In this document: positions 26,743-34,108 of the stretch, piece by piece
How positions within the stretch are numbered: position 1 is the first letter of the stretch
Layout of the letters: the number at the start of each line of letters is the position of its first letter
NCBI GenBank assembly: GCA_029933225.1
Contig: JAOZOO010000010.1
Span: 1 to 47,451, forward strand
Length of the DNA: 47,451 nucleotides
Reading direction: 5' to 3'
Origin: Bacteroidales bacterium
GTDB taxonomy: Bacteria; Bacteroidota; Bacteroidia; Bacteroidales; F082
Translations under genes and position numbers: made by a program
Notes under the pieces: generated by a model
What the model saw: only the letters and a program-made list of their open reading frames with translations
What the model was told of the DNA's origin: nothing
Database searches by the model: none

Positions 26743-27042
26743 CTATGGAAGCTCTAAATCTTTTGGATCTTGCCTGCAATCCCATATTGTAATTATTTCA
26801 ATAGTTTCTTTTTCTACCCTGTAAAATATTGAATATTCTCCAACTATCAGGTTTCTGACGTTATTAACATCTGTCTTAATACCTATATTGGCATACTTTG
26901 TCAATAGATTAGTTGCATTCTTAAATTGCCGATGAAGTTTTTGGTTATAACTTTTATTGCCATTCCTTTAGTAATAATAACCCAGGATTTCGAACAAGTC
27001 ATTTTTAGACCGTGGAGACCAAATTACTTTTCTTCGAGCCAT
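26743..27042 (-). pseudogene. RelE/ParE-type toxin gene broken by an in-frame stop
   Basis: Reading the minus strand from the ATG at 27042 gives MARRKVIWSPRSKNDLFEIL, the usual start of a Bacteroidota RelE/ParE toxin. Codon 25 (26968-26970) is TAA. The same frame then continues without a shift: RNGNKSYNQKLHRQF, NVRNLIVGEYSIFYRV and ETIEIITIWDCRQDPKDL, ending at TAG (26743-26745). The length (100 codons with both stops) and C-terminal WDCRQDP motif fit the family. A single base change seems to have killed the toxin, while the antitoxin upstream stays intact. Its start overlaps the antitoxin end by 19 nt, as usual for such pairs. Suppression of the stop is unlikely but not excluded. Confidence 0.8.
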
Positions 27043-27260
27043 TTGTTCACTTCAGCTTCAAGTTGTTCATTTGTAAAGAATTCCCCATTTTGTAACTGGT
27101 CTAACCCTTCTTTTATGCTTTGTTTTTGCTTATGCGAGGTTTTGTAAATCGTTGACTCTGTCTTCGCATCAATAATTGTTCTGATTGCCTTTAAGAAGGT
27201 TTCATCATCAATAGATGCTATTTTATGAATCAAAATATTTTTTAATTCTACGATAGTCAT
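27024..27260 (-). CDS. Antitoxin of a RelE/ParE-type pair
   Basis: This 78-residue acidic-helical protein (MTIVELKNILIHKIASIDDETFLKAI; C-terminus LEAEVNKWLEEK) resembles Bacteroidota antitoxins that precede a RelE/ParE toxin. It overlaps the start of the toxin reading frame by 19 nt on the same strand. The toxin frame carries a nonsense codon, so this antitoxin now appears to be an orphan. Such proteins neutralise the toxin through the C-terminal part and often repress their own promoter through the N-terminal part; here no clear DNA-binding fold is visible. Confidence 0.75.
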   Translation of the reverse strand: MTIVELKNILIHKIASIDDETFLKAIRTIIDAKTESTIYKTSHKQKQSIKEGLDQLQNGEFFTNEQLEAEVNKWLEEK

Positions 27261-27285
27261 TATATAAAGGATTAAAAGCCGATTA

Positions 27286-27293
27286 CAAATTTA
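27286..27293 (-). promoter_or_regulatory. -7 box of the antitoxin/toxin operon
   Basis: The minus strand reads TAAATTTG (full TAnnTTTG match), about 25 nt before the antitoxin start at 27260. A TTG lies 23 nt further upstream (27317-27319), a longer spacing than the usual 19. Confidence 0.45.
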
Positions 27294-27503
27294 AGGAATT
27301 TATTAAAACGTTGTTACAATAGCCAGGCACCTGTTTTTTTCCCGGAAATTTGTCGTAAGTATGTGTGAACCCTCCGGAGGGAATGTGGAAGGCGTTGAAC
27401 ATGTGCATTTGAGAAAATTTTTAAGTACACCGATTTGACGGTGAAAACCATCCACTTCCCACCCTATTCTGACTTTCTGGGAAACACTGATTAGACTCGG
27501 GAT

Positions 27504-28136
27504 TCATCCCTCCAGCGATTCCAGATAATCCACTGTATCCGGCCCCAGGTTAAACAACACATCAATGATGCTCAAGTCAGGGATAAAACCATGCCGCTCC
27601 TGAAAAACCTGAAGATAGGGTGGAAACCGTTTTAACAGCGATGACTTTTTTGGAGAGATGGAAAACCTCAGATCAATCATATTTTCAATATCTTTTATAA
27701 AACTCCGTGTAAGTTCGATAGAAGGCTCAATGCCAATGATCTTACAAATTGTGTCAAGCAGTGAAAGATTAAACCGCAGCAGGTTGTCATGCTGCCCGGT
27801 AAAAAATGGTTCCAGTTCATCACGGTAGTAAAGGAAGAACGGCGATCCGAGATATGCCGTCTCAATGGCTCTCCAGTGACTGATATACCATCTTCCCCCG
27901 TTAAATATCTTAACATCCTTCGTTTTCGTGTGATTGCCTCCGGGTTTGATCACCGGCAGGGACAACGACATTTTTCCTTTTTCCGAATATATCTCGCAAC
28001 GGTTCCGGTAAGTTTGTTTCGGGTAGGTTTCGTATTGCTCGATATAAACTTTCCGGGCTTTGAGCAAAAAATAAAAATATTCAACCGGCGGCAGATAAGC
28101 CGTGGACAATAAAATATTATGTGTTCCTGTTTCCAT
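27504..28136 (-). CDS. WbqC family protein
   Basis: From the ATG at 28136 this is a 210-residue soluble protein: ILLSTAYLPPVEYFYFLLKA (start of the WbqC family), then ETYPKQTYRNRCEIYSEKGK and ISHWRAIETAYLGSPFFLYY, all family blocks. WbqC-like proteins occur in polysaccharide loci and have an NTP-transferase or sugar-handling role that is not settled. A frame continuing to 28178 would add 14 residues, but it would cross a strong terminator and the promoter box at 28144-28151, so the shorter form is preferred. The promoter lies so close that the message would be nearly leaderless. Confidence 0.8.
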   Translation of the reverse strand: METGTHNILLSTAYLPPVEYFYFLLKARKVYIEQYETYPKQTYRNRCEIYSEKGKMSLSLPVIKPGGNHTKTKDVKIFNGGRWYISHWRAIETAYLGSPFFLYYRDELEPFFTGQHDNLLRFNLSLLDTICKIIGIEPSIELTRSFIKDIENMIDLRFSISPKKSSLLKRFPPYLQVFQERHGFIPDLSIIDVLFNLGPDTVDYLESLEG

Positions 28137-28143
28137 TGCTTTG

Positions 28144-28151
28144 CAAAAATA
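28144..28151 (-). promoter_or_regulatory. -7 box directly before wbqC-like start
   Basis: The minus strand reads TATTTTTG (full TAnnTTTG match), 7 nt from the ATG at 28136. Transcription would begin within about four bases of the start codon. Confidence 0.45.
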
Positions 28152-28184
28152 GAAAAGGCCGCGGTTTGTAAAAACCACAGCCTT
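28149..28184 (-). terminator. Intrinsic terminator of the thioredoxin pair
   Basis: On the minus strand a 13-bp stem (28155-28167 with 28172-28184, two G-T pairs) has a 4-nt loop and is followed by TTTTCT. It lies 25 nt after the stop of the second thioredoxin gene and abuts the promoter box of the next gene. Confidence 0.8.
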
Positions 28185-28208
28185 CTCATTTGGTTTCCTG
28201 TAATTCGT

Positions 28209-28574
28209 TTAGGCCGTTTTCGGCTGGGCAAGCAACACTTCACTGATAGCTTGCTTCAATGTTTCTTTTGGCAAAGCGCCCAGTGCCATTTGCGGTTGCC
28301 CGTCTTTCGGGCAAAACAGCAACGAAGGGATGCTCCTGATGCCAAATGCAGCAGCCAGTTCGGTTTGTTCTTCGGTATTCACCTTAAATATATTGATCTG
28401 GCCTTTGTACTCTTCTGCAAGTTCTTCAAGAATGGGAGCAACAATTTTACAAGGCTGACACCAATCGGCGTAAAAGTCGATCATACACGGAAGGTCACCT
28501 TCAAATTGCCATTCTTTATTTTTCTCATAATTGAATACTTTCTGCAGGAATGTTTCTTTTGTTAAATGTTCCAT
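28209..28574 (-). CDS. Thioredoxin-fold protein (cytoplasmic)
   Basis: This 121-residue protein has the thioredoxin active site WCQPC (C39, C42) after FYAD and the cis-proline in IRSIPSLLF. It lacks a signal peptide, so it should act in the cytoplasm as a disulfide reductase. The N-terminal ~25 residues (LTKETFLQKVFNYEKNKEWQFEGD) are longer than in standard thioredoxin and are shared with the neighbouring lipoprotein form. The gene lies 35 nt after that paralogue, with no promoter box seen in the gap, so they are cotranscribed. Confidence 0.92.
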   Translation of the reverse strand: MEHLTKETFLQKVFNYEKNKEWQFEGDLPCMIDFYADWCQPCKIVAPILEELAEEYKGQINIFKVNTEEQTELAAAFGIRSIPSLLFCPKDGQPQMALGALPKETLKQAISEVLLAQPKTA

Positions 28575-28609
28575 TGTGAAATTGTGTTGTTTTTTAAGTT
28601 AATAACTGA

Positions 28610-29110
28610 TTATTTGTTATCCAATAAATTCTCGTTTATAATTTTGATGTATGCATCTTTAGGCAATGCGCCTACCTGCATCATCGGTTTTCCTTCTTTT
28701 GGAGAAAATAAAACCGCCGGAATGCTTCTGATCTGAAAAATAGAAGCCAGTTGTTTTTCTTTGTCCACATTAATTTTGTAAATCTTTACTTTGCCTTCAT
28801 ATTGTTTCGCCAGATCTTCCATGATGGGGGCTACCATTTTACAGGGCCTGCACCAATCGGCATAAAAATCAATAACGCAAGGTTCGTCACCTTCGTAAAC
28901 CCACTGCTGGGGATTTTTCTCAAAATTCCAGACCTTTTTAAGAAAGGTTTCGTAGGTCAGAAATTCCGGCTTTGCATCCTGGTCATCCACATTGGATGTG
29001 GTTTTATCATCCCCCTGAACTGTCGCAGAGTTTTGGTTCCCGATTGCGTTGGAACAACTCATGGATACCAGGGTGAAAAAAACTACCAAAATAAGACTTA
29101 ACTTCTTCAT
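28610..29110 (-). CDS. Thioredoxin-like lipoprotein
   Basis: This 166-residue protein starts with a lipoprotein signal peptide (cleavage before C19, LVSMSC), then an acidic linker (~20-48) and a thioredoxin domain with WCRPC in FYADWCRPCKMV, and IRSIPAVLF with the cis-proline. It would be anchored in the periplasm and handle disulfides of exported proteins. It is closely related to the cytoplasmic form downstream (shared FLKKVWNFEKN... and GALPKDAYIK versus GALPKETLKQ), so one gene came from duplication, with a change of location. Confidence 0.92.
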   Translation of the reverse strand: MKKLSLILVVFFTLVSMSCSNAIGNQNSATVQGDDKTTSNVDDQDAKPEFLTYETFLKKVWNFEKNPQQWVYEGDEPCVIDFYADWCRPCKMVAPIMEDLAKQYEGKVKIYKINVDKEKQLASIFQIRSIPAVLFSPKEGKPMMQVGALPKDAYIKIINENLLDNK

Positions 29111-29150
29111 TTATACTACGTTTATATAATTACACTCATCTTTTGCGCGG

Positions 29151-29158
29151 CAAAGATA
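29151..29158 (-). promoter_or_regulatory. -7 box for the thioredoxin pair
   Basis: The minus strand reads TATCTTTG (full match). It faces an identical TATCTTTG on the plus strand at 29197-29204, with an AT-rich stretch between, so the two operons diverge from a near-symmetrical 54-nt region. Confidence 0.55.
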
Positions 29159-29196
29159 TATATTATTTTAATATATCGCTTTATTATCACTTTTTT

Positions 29197-29204
29197 TATC
29201 TTTG
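29197..29204 (+). promoter_or_regulatory. -7 box for the zinc-ribbon gene
   Basis: TATCTTTG on the plus strand. Transcription would start near 29211, leaving a ~56-nt leader that contains a small 5-bp hairpin (29224-29228 with 29236-29240). Confidence 0.55.
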
Positions 29205-29266
29205 CCGTCAATTATTATACCAACCGGGAAAAATGCCCGGGACGACATAAAAATATTCGAAAACCC

Positions 29267-29707
29267 GTGAAAACTGATCTGGACAAAAAAATACTGACCT
29301 TTCATCATAAATTTTCCGATGATAAGGCCTGTTTAAAATTACTGGCTGAGTTAAAATGGGAGCAGGGTTTTGTATGCAGAAAATGCGGACACACCAACTA
29401 TTGCAAAGGAAAAACGCCTTATTCACGACGTTGTACCCGTTGCAAAACAGAAGAGTCGGTTACCGCACATACCGTTTTCCACCATTGCAAAATACCCATG
29501 AGCAAAGCATTTGAAATTGCTTTCCTGGTTTGCAACAAGCCTGACATTTCGTCATACGAGATCAGTAAAAGAATTGAAATGCGTCACATGACGTGTTACG
29601 ATTTTCAGAAAAAGATCATCAATTGTCGTGACTCTTCAGTCAACAACAAATTATTGAAAAAGGTGATCGATCAGTTAAACAAAACAATAAAAGCATCCCT
29701 GAATTAA
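29267..29707 (+). CDS. Stand-alone transposase-type zinc-ribbon protein
   Basis: This 146-residue protein starts at a GTG; the only upstream ATG (29233) hits a stop after five codons. C37-C40 and C56-C59 form a zinc ribbon (FVCRKCGHTNYCKG; YSRRCTRCKTEESVTAHTVFHH) like that at the N-terminus of IS1595/ISXO2-type transposases. The following part (EIAFLVCNKPDISSYEISKRI) looks like the helical segment that normally precedes the DDE domain. No DDE domain follows: the frame ends at 29707 and a terminator comes next. No terminal inverted repeats were seen. It has its own promoter and terminator, so it looks like a domesticated DNA-binding protein and not a fresh fragment. Confidence 0.7.
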   Translation: MKTDLDKKILTFHHKFSDDKACLKLLAELKWEQGFVCRKCGHTNYCKGKTPYSRRCTRCKTEESVTAHTVFHHCKIPMSKAFEIAFLVCNKPDISSYEISKRIEMRHMTCYDFQKKIINCRDSSVNNKLLKKVIDQLNKTIKASLN

Positions 29708-29716
29708 AAATTGGCA

Positions 29717-29749
29717 CAAAAAAAGCAGGGCTGCAGCCCTGCTTTTTTT
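29717..29749. terminator. Bidirectional terminator between zinc-ribbon and protease genes
   Basis: The palindrome GCAGGGCTGCAGCCCTGC (29725-29742) is preceded by an A run and followed by a T run. It can end transcription from both convergent genes. Confidence 0.92.
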
Positions 29750-29767
29750 ATCTTAACAGTCCGTGAT

Positions 29768-31855
29768 TTATTTCAACACGATCTTTCTGTCGATTTTATT
29801 TTCACTCGTTATCAGGCTGATCAGATACACCCCTTTGGGTTCCTTGTTCAAATCAATGGTCCTGCTCATATTTTGTGCACGTGATTCCAGTTTTTCCTTG
29901 TAAACAAGCTGGCCGTTCATGCTCACGATTTGCAAATAAGCATCCCCGGCAGGTAACTCGTCAATATTAATGTTCAAAGCCCCCGATGATGGGTTGGGAT
30001 AGACTTCAAAACCCGTGAACATTTCTTCTTTAATGCCTACACCGTCGATGGTATATTCGGCTGTCCAGCCTTCGTCTTTCACTGTGGAGTTGGTTGCCCA
30101 TAAGATGATCAGCGAACTGGTTTGCACATCCAAAACATCAGGCAGGTCATGTCCCGAGTACTGGCCCAGCAATTCCTGTGTTTTTCCGTCATAAATCTGA
30201 ACCATATCATAATCTTCTTCGGTGGCAAACTCCGTAAATTCAAGGGTAATGTTTACGGCTTCAGGATTTGTTATCTTATACATACAGGTTGTGTTGTTGT
30301 TATAAAGAAAACTTCCGCTGCCGTCGCTAAAGCTGCCCGAAGGATCGGTATATGTCTGCGAACTGCTGCACCACGACGGGTTGGTTGTGTTGTATTCGGC
30401 ATAAAACCCTTCTCCCGTTCCGGTGGAGGCAAAAGTGATGTACATCTGGTTTCCGTCATAATCAATTTCCGAAGGCAAATTGTCACCTGCAAATTTTCCG
30501 AGTAGTTCACCCTGCCCGGAATTTCCGGCATAAACATATAATGTATCCGTTGTGGCGGTATTGAATTTTGCAAAGCTCAAACGGATACTACTGATTGAAT
30601 CGTCTTCTGTCTGCGGGCTGATCAGCCATGAAGCAGACATCCCTGCCGGATAATCTTCAATGCTGCTGCCATCGGTAATTGACCCCGAAGGTTCGACAAG
30701 CGTATCAGCACCTTCTGCAATGTAAGGGAAGTCATCGTCACCCGGATAAATATAGCGTACAATGCCCTGATCGTTATAGAACCCGCCTACATCCTGCAGT
30801 GTGTAATATCCGTTGCCGGAACCGCTCCATCCGAAATTAAAATGGTAATAGTTCGTACCCTGGTAACCGTCACAAACAAAGGCATGACCACCGCTCGAGC
30901 TATATCCCTCATAATAAAGTGGCAAACTGTTGTCCAAATCTGCCTGCAACATGCTTTCCCATTGGGTGGTGCTGAAATTCTTCTTTTTCAGGTATTGTGC
31001 CGAATTGTCATAAGTAAAATAGTTTTTCAATGCGTTGGGTACTTTGCTGCCATAAGCGCCTGACCCGCTCGGACTATAATTCATCTGAACCGACACACCC
31101 GCATGAAAACCGATCAGCGCTATCTCCCAGGGGTTTTCAGAATCGATTGAATTTTGCATTCCGTCCCACAGATAGGTCGTGTTTCCAAAATCGGCGCTGA
31201 TTGTGCCATAGGGATATTGATAATAAGCAAAACTCCCCTGTCCCTGGTTTGGGTATCTCCAGTAATACATGATTTGTGACATGGCGGTCGCAACACATCC
31301 TACGTAAACATGTCCGCCGGGACCTGCATCATCTTCAGGACACAGGATATTGTACGGGAAGTCCTGGTTCCAGAGCGAAATGAGCAAAGGATCAACTTCG
31401 CTACGTGATCCGCCGGGCATTACAAACTCTTCATCCGGTTTGTCGTATTTCGCCCATTCGGCTGCTATTGTTGTATTAGCCTGGATATTATTGGCCTCAA
31501 CAAAAGCCGCCTCATCCACAAAGGTTGTCATCCAGCTTTGCAAATTGTAATCCATGTCTTCAACTGCCGGAAAATTACCCTGAAAGCTGTAACCGATAAC
31601 AGGCCACATGGCATCGTCAGCCGCAACGATTACCCAGCCTTCTTCCATGTTGAATACAAAATAGGCCTGTCCCACCTTGTATTCATCGGCAATATCAATA
31701 TCCGAAAGACTTAAAGGTTCATCAAAAAGGTTTGACTGTGCATAATAAAAATGAACAGCTACTCTTTCGGCCGTCGAACGGTCAACTTTTTTGGCAAAAA
31801 TGTTTACGGAAAAAGCAAGAGCTAATAGAAGCGTAAAGTAAATTTTAAATCGCAT
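29768..31855 (-). CDS. Secreted C10-family (streptopain-like) cysteine protease with T9SS tail
   Basis: This 695-residue protein has a signal peptide (1-21), a Spi-type propeptide (~22-130) and a C10 peptidase domain (~155-375) with nucleophile C187 (HVYVGCVATAMSQIMYYW) and H324 (SSGGHAFVCDGY). Two CUB-like segments follow (~385-500 and ~500-605: SSIRLSFAKFNTATTDTLYVY; NITLEFTEFATEEDYDMVQIYDG). The end is a T9SS type A sorting domain (~617-695: FEVYPNPSSGALNI ... PKGVYLISL ... KIVLK). It is therefore a protease exported to the cell surface, related in architecture to periodontain/interpain-type enzymes. A strong promoter lies upstream at 31896-31925. Confidence 0.92.
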   Translation of the reverse strand: MRFKIYFTLLLALAFSVNIFAKKVDRSTAERVAVHFYYAQSNLFDEPLSLSDIDIADEYKVGQAYFVFNMEEGWVIVAADDAMWPVIGYSFQGNFPAVEDMDYNLQSWMTTFVDEAAFVEANNIQANTTIAAEWAKYDKPDEEFVMPGGSRSEVDPLLISLWNQDFPYNILCPEDDAGPGGHVYVGCVATAMSQIMYYWRYPNQGQGSFAYYQYPYGTISADFGNTTYLWDGMQNSIDSENPWEIALIGFHAGVSVQMNYSPSGSGAYGSKVPNALKNYFTYDNSAQYLKKKNFSTTQWESMLQADLDNSLPLYYEGYSSSGGHAFVCDGYQGTNYYHFNFGWSGSGNGYYTLQDVGGFYNDQGIVRYIYPGDDDFPYIAEGADTLVEPSGSITDGSSIEDYPAGMSASWLISPQTEDDSISSIRLSFAKFNTATTDTLYVYAGNSGQGELLGKFAGDNLPSEIDYDGNQMYITFASTGTGEGFYAEYNTTNPSWCSSSQTYTDPSGSFSDGSGSFLYNNNTTCMYKITNPEAVNITLEFTEFATEEDYDMVQIYDGKTQELLGQYSGHDLPDVLDVQTSSLIILWATNSTVKDEGWTAEYTIDGVGIKEEMFTGFEVYPNPSSGALNINIDELPAGDAYLQIVSMNGQLVYKEKLESRAQNMSRTIDLNKEPKGVYLISLITSENKIDRKIVLK

Positions 31856-31895
31856 GATGTTAATGTTAATTAAAATGGTTTGAAAATTCTGTGCG

Positions 31896-31925
31896 CAAAA
31901 TTATAATATCTTTAATACGCAGCAA
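31896..31925 (-). promoter_or_regulatory. Full Bacteroidota promoter of the C10 protease
   Basis: On the minus strand TTG (31925-31923), a 19-nt spacer, then TAATTTTG (31903-31896). Both boxes and the spacing match the consensus. The leader to the ATG at 31855 would be ~35 nt. Confidence 0.65.
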
Positions 31926-31984
31926 GATTTTTAACGTAAATGATAACTTTTGGTTTCGGATTAGGTTCTCTGCAAATGCTTATC

Positions 31985-31992
31985 TATTTTTG
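31985..31992 (+). promoter_or_regulatory. -7 box of hutI
   Basis: TATTTTTG, a full TAnnTTTG match, about 42 nt before the expected leader reaches the ATG at 32041. A TTG at the right -33 distance is missing. Confidence 0.4.
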
Positions 31993-32040
31993 TCATTCGG
32001 ATTTCAATAATCAATTAAGTCTTGAATTAATACTGATACA

Positions 32041-33285
32041 ATGGATTTTCTGATAAAAAACATTAAAAAACTTGTTCAGATTGAATACGAAGCAAAAGAA
32101 AAAGTATGCGGCAGCCAAATGTCGGAAATAAAAACATTAGATGACGCCTGGCTAAAGATCGTTGACGGTAAGATTGACTCTTTTGGCAAAATGAAAGACA
32201 TCAAAGCTGATCATGCTGACAGAGTATTGGATGCATCGGGCAAAATGGTCTTTCCGGCATTCGTCGATTCGCACACGCACCTTGTTTATCCGGCATCGCG
32301 TGAGATTGAATACATTGACAAGATCAAGGGATTATCTTATGAAGAAATTGCCCGACGGGGCGGCGGCATTCTCAACTCTGCAAAAAAGATGCAGGAAATT
32401 TCCGAAGAAGAATTATTCGAATCGGCTATACTGCGGTTAGAAGAGATCATCTGTTACGGGACAGGCGCCGTTGAAATCAAAAGCGGCTACGGGCTTACAA
32501 CGGAAAGCGAATTGAAAATGCTGCGGGTTATACGGAAACTGAAAGAAGCATCACCGATGACCATCAAAGCCACTTTTCTCGGGGCTCATTCCATCCCTCC
32601 GGAGTATCGTGACAACCGGGCAGCTTACGTTGACATTGTCGTTAATGAAATGCTTCCAAAAGTTGCCGAAGACGGACTGGCCGATTACATAGATGTGTTT
32701 TGCGACAAAGGATTTTTCTCGGTTGAAGATACGGAAAGAATACTTGAAGCCGGTTTAAAATACGGGCTGCGCGGGAAGATACATGCCAACGAACTGGATT
32801 ATTCGGGAGGGATACAGGCCGGCGTAAAATACAATGCGCTCTCGGTAGATCATCTGGAATATACAGGGGATGCCGAAATAGAAGCCTTGTTGAATTCTGA
32901 AACCATGCCAACCATATTACCCGGTGCTGCCTTTTTCCTGAACATGCCCTATGCTCCGGCGCGAAAAATGATCGATGCAGGTCTTCCGGTAGCCCTCGCC
33001 AGTGATTTCAACCCGGGATCATCCCCTTCCGGAAATATGCAACTGATCCTCTCGATGGCTTCGATCCTTTATAAAATGTTGCCCGAGGAAGCCATTAACG
33101 CCACCACCATCAATTCGGCTTATGCCATGGGGATTAGCGACATACTGGGAAGCATTGCCACAGGAAAAAAAGCAAATGTGTTTATTACGCAGCCAATCCC
33201 GACTTACGAGTACATGCCTTATTATTATGGTACAAACAAAGTGGAAACGATTATTCTAAATGGGGAGATCATTACAAATAATTAG
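32041..33285 (+). CDS. hutI: Imidazolonepropionase
   Basis: This 414-residue amidohydrolase opens the imidazolone ring to formiminoglutamate in histidine breakdown. Metal-binding H78-x-H80 is seen in AFVDSHTHLVYPASREIEY, which is the HutI family signature. Then KSGYGLTTESELKMLRVI, FLGAHSIPPEY, FCDKGFFSVEDTERIL, HANELDYSGG and ALASDFNPGSSPSGNMQ supply the remaining metal and substrate residues. The length is normal. No hutH, hutU or formiminotransferase gene is adjacent, so the pathway is split elsewhere or incomplete. Its stop overlaps the stop of the convergent kinase gene by 4 nt. Confidence 0.95.
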   Translation: MDFLIKNIKKLVQIEYEAKEKVCGSQMSEIKTLDDAWLKIVDGKIDSFGKMKDIKADHADRVLDASGKMVFPAFVDSHTHLVYPASREIEYIDKIKGLSYEEIARRGGGILNSAKKMQEISEEELFESAILRLEEIICYGTGAVEIKSGYGLTTESELKMLRVIRKLKEASPMTIKATFLGAHSIPPEYRDNRAAYVDIVVNEMLPKVAEDGLADYIDVFCDKGFFSVEDTERILEAGLKYGLRGKIHANELDYSGGIQAGVKYNALSVDHLEYTGDAEIEALLNSETMPTILPGAAFFLNMPYAPARKMIDAGLPVALASDFNPGSSPSGNMQLILSMASILYKMLPEEAINATTINSAYAMGISDILGSIATGKKANVFITQPIPTYEYMPYYYGTNKVETIILNGEIITNN

Positions 33286-33785
33286 GTATCAATATATTTT
33301 AAAACACGCTCCAGATCAACAGGATATTCTCCCGGAACGATCAGCATCTTATCCAGCACTTCTTTTTCTTCACGATAAACAAAATGATTTTTCCAGACAT
33401 GATCAATATACCAGTCGGGTTCTCTGCCCCAGCGCAGGTCTTTGCGTTTTCTTTCCAGGAAAGTCTCTTCTTTTAAAGTAAGGTAGATCATCTTGTCAAA
33501 AAGTTCAACAAACCTCGGCTGGTGAAAAACAAATATACCCTCGGCAACAACGATGTCATACTCTTTAGCGTGTTTTATGATCGCCCTGTAAAACCGGTCA
33601 AAATCCATTGATTTGGGTATCTCCCAGTCAATGTGATCTTTAATCAAAGGTATGTCATCCTGGTGGATGGTATAGTCATCCTGGCAAAGAATAGCTACGG
33701 TTTTTTCGTTGCGGTAGTGTTCTTTAATTTTTTGGGCGATCCAGCTTTTGCCGCCCGTGCTTATGCCCCCAATTCCGATAATCAT
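33282..33785 (-). CDS. Uridine kinase-like / NRK-like small P-loop kinase
   Basis: This 167-residue protein has a P-loop at G7-S14 (GISTGGKS), the acidic segment LCQDDYTIHQDD, a DWEIPKSMDFDRFYRAI stretch, and VVAEGIFVFHQP, where E helps bind substrate. The lid-like part has LKEETFLERKRKDLRWGREPDWY. These are features of the uridine kinase/nicotinamide riboside kinase group, but the chain is shorter than uridine kinase (~210). It likely phosphorylates a nucleoside or a related small alcohol in the cytoplasm. The start is the first ATG; the gap of 323 nt upstream contains no clear promoter for it. Confidence 0.75.
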   Translation of the reverse strand: MIIGIGGISTGGKSWIAQKIKEHYRNEKTVAILCQDDYTIHQDDIPLIKDHIDWEIPKSMDFDRFYRAIIKHAKEYDIVVAEGIFVFHQPRFVELFDKMIYLTLKEETFLERKRKDLRWGREPDWYIDHVWKNHFVYREEKEVLDKMLIVPGEYPVDLERVLKYIDT

Positions 33786-34108
33786 TAGCGGTTACCATCG
33801 ATTACAATACAAATGTTCAAAAAAATATTTAAATAAGAAAAGTTTTTTGTGAAATATCGGAGATTATTCCGTGTTTCAGGCTTGCGTCTTTTTTAAAATA
33901 GTTAATGATTCTTAATAAAAGTGGCATTGCAGACAAACTGTTCAGATAATTCTTCTGCAATTTAGTCAAAAACCGCCTGAAAAACCTAATAATTTTCCCT
34001 GATTTTTTCTTGACTTTTGCGCTCGATTTCATTAATTTGCCCTCCGGAAAACAATCCTTTTCCTTCAGTTCTTCAGATAATTTTAACTAACCATAAAATC
34101 AAATTATT
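33786..34108. other. Intergenic gap of 323 nt between kinase and repeat-protein genes
   Basis: AT-rich, no gene seen. A 67-codon frame on the minus strand (33829-34032) is lysine-rich and looks like chance coding. The right end holds the promoter at 34010-34039. Confidence 0.5.
34010..34039 (+). promoter_or_regulatory. Promoter of the secreted repeat protein
   Basis: TTG at 34010-34012, a 19-nt spacer, then TTAATTTG at 34032-34039 (one mismatch to TAnnTTTG). Start of transcription near 34046, ~63 nt before the ATG. Confidence 0.5.

Noticed and set aside
27366-27385. CCCTCCGGAGGG palindrome (27370-27381) as a regulatory site
   Set aside because: A single short palindrome in a gap with no promoter next to it; no further support.
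29267-29707. Active insertion sequence
   Set aside because: There is a zinc ribbon but no DDE domain, no terminal inverted repeats and no target-site duplication was seen.
33829-34032. 67-codon frame on the minus strand
   Set aside because: No domain, no promoter box, skewed lysine/leucine content from AT-rich sequence; it overlaps the promoter of the repeat-protein gene.
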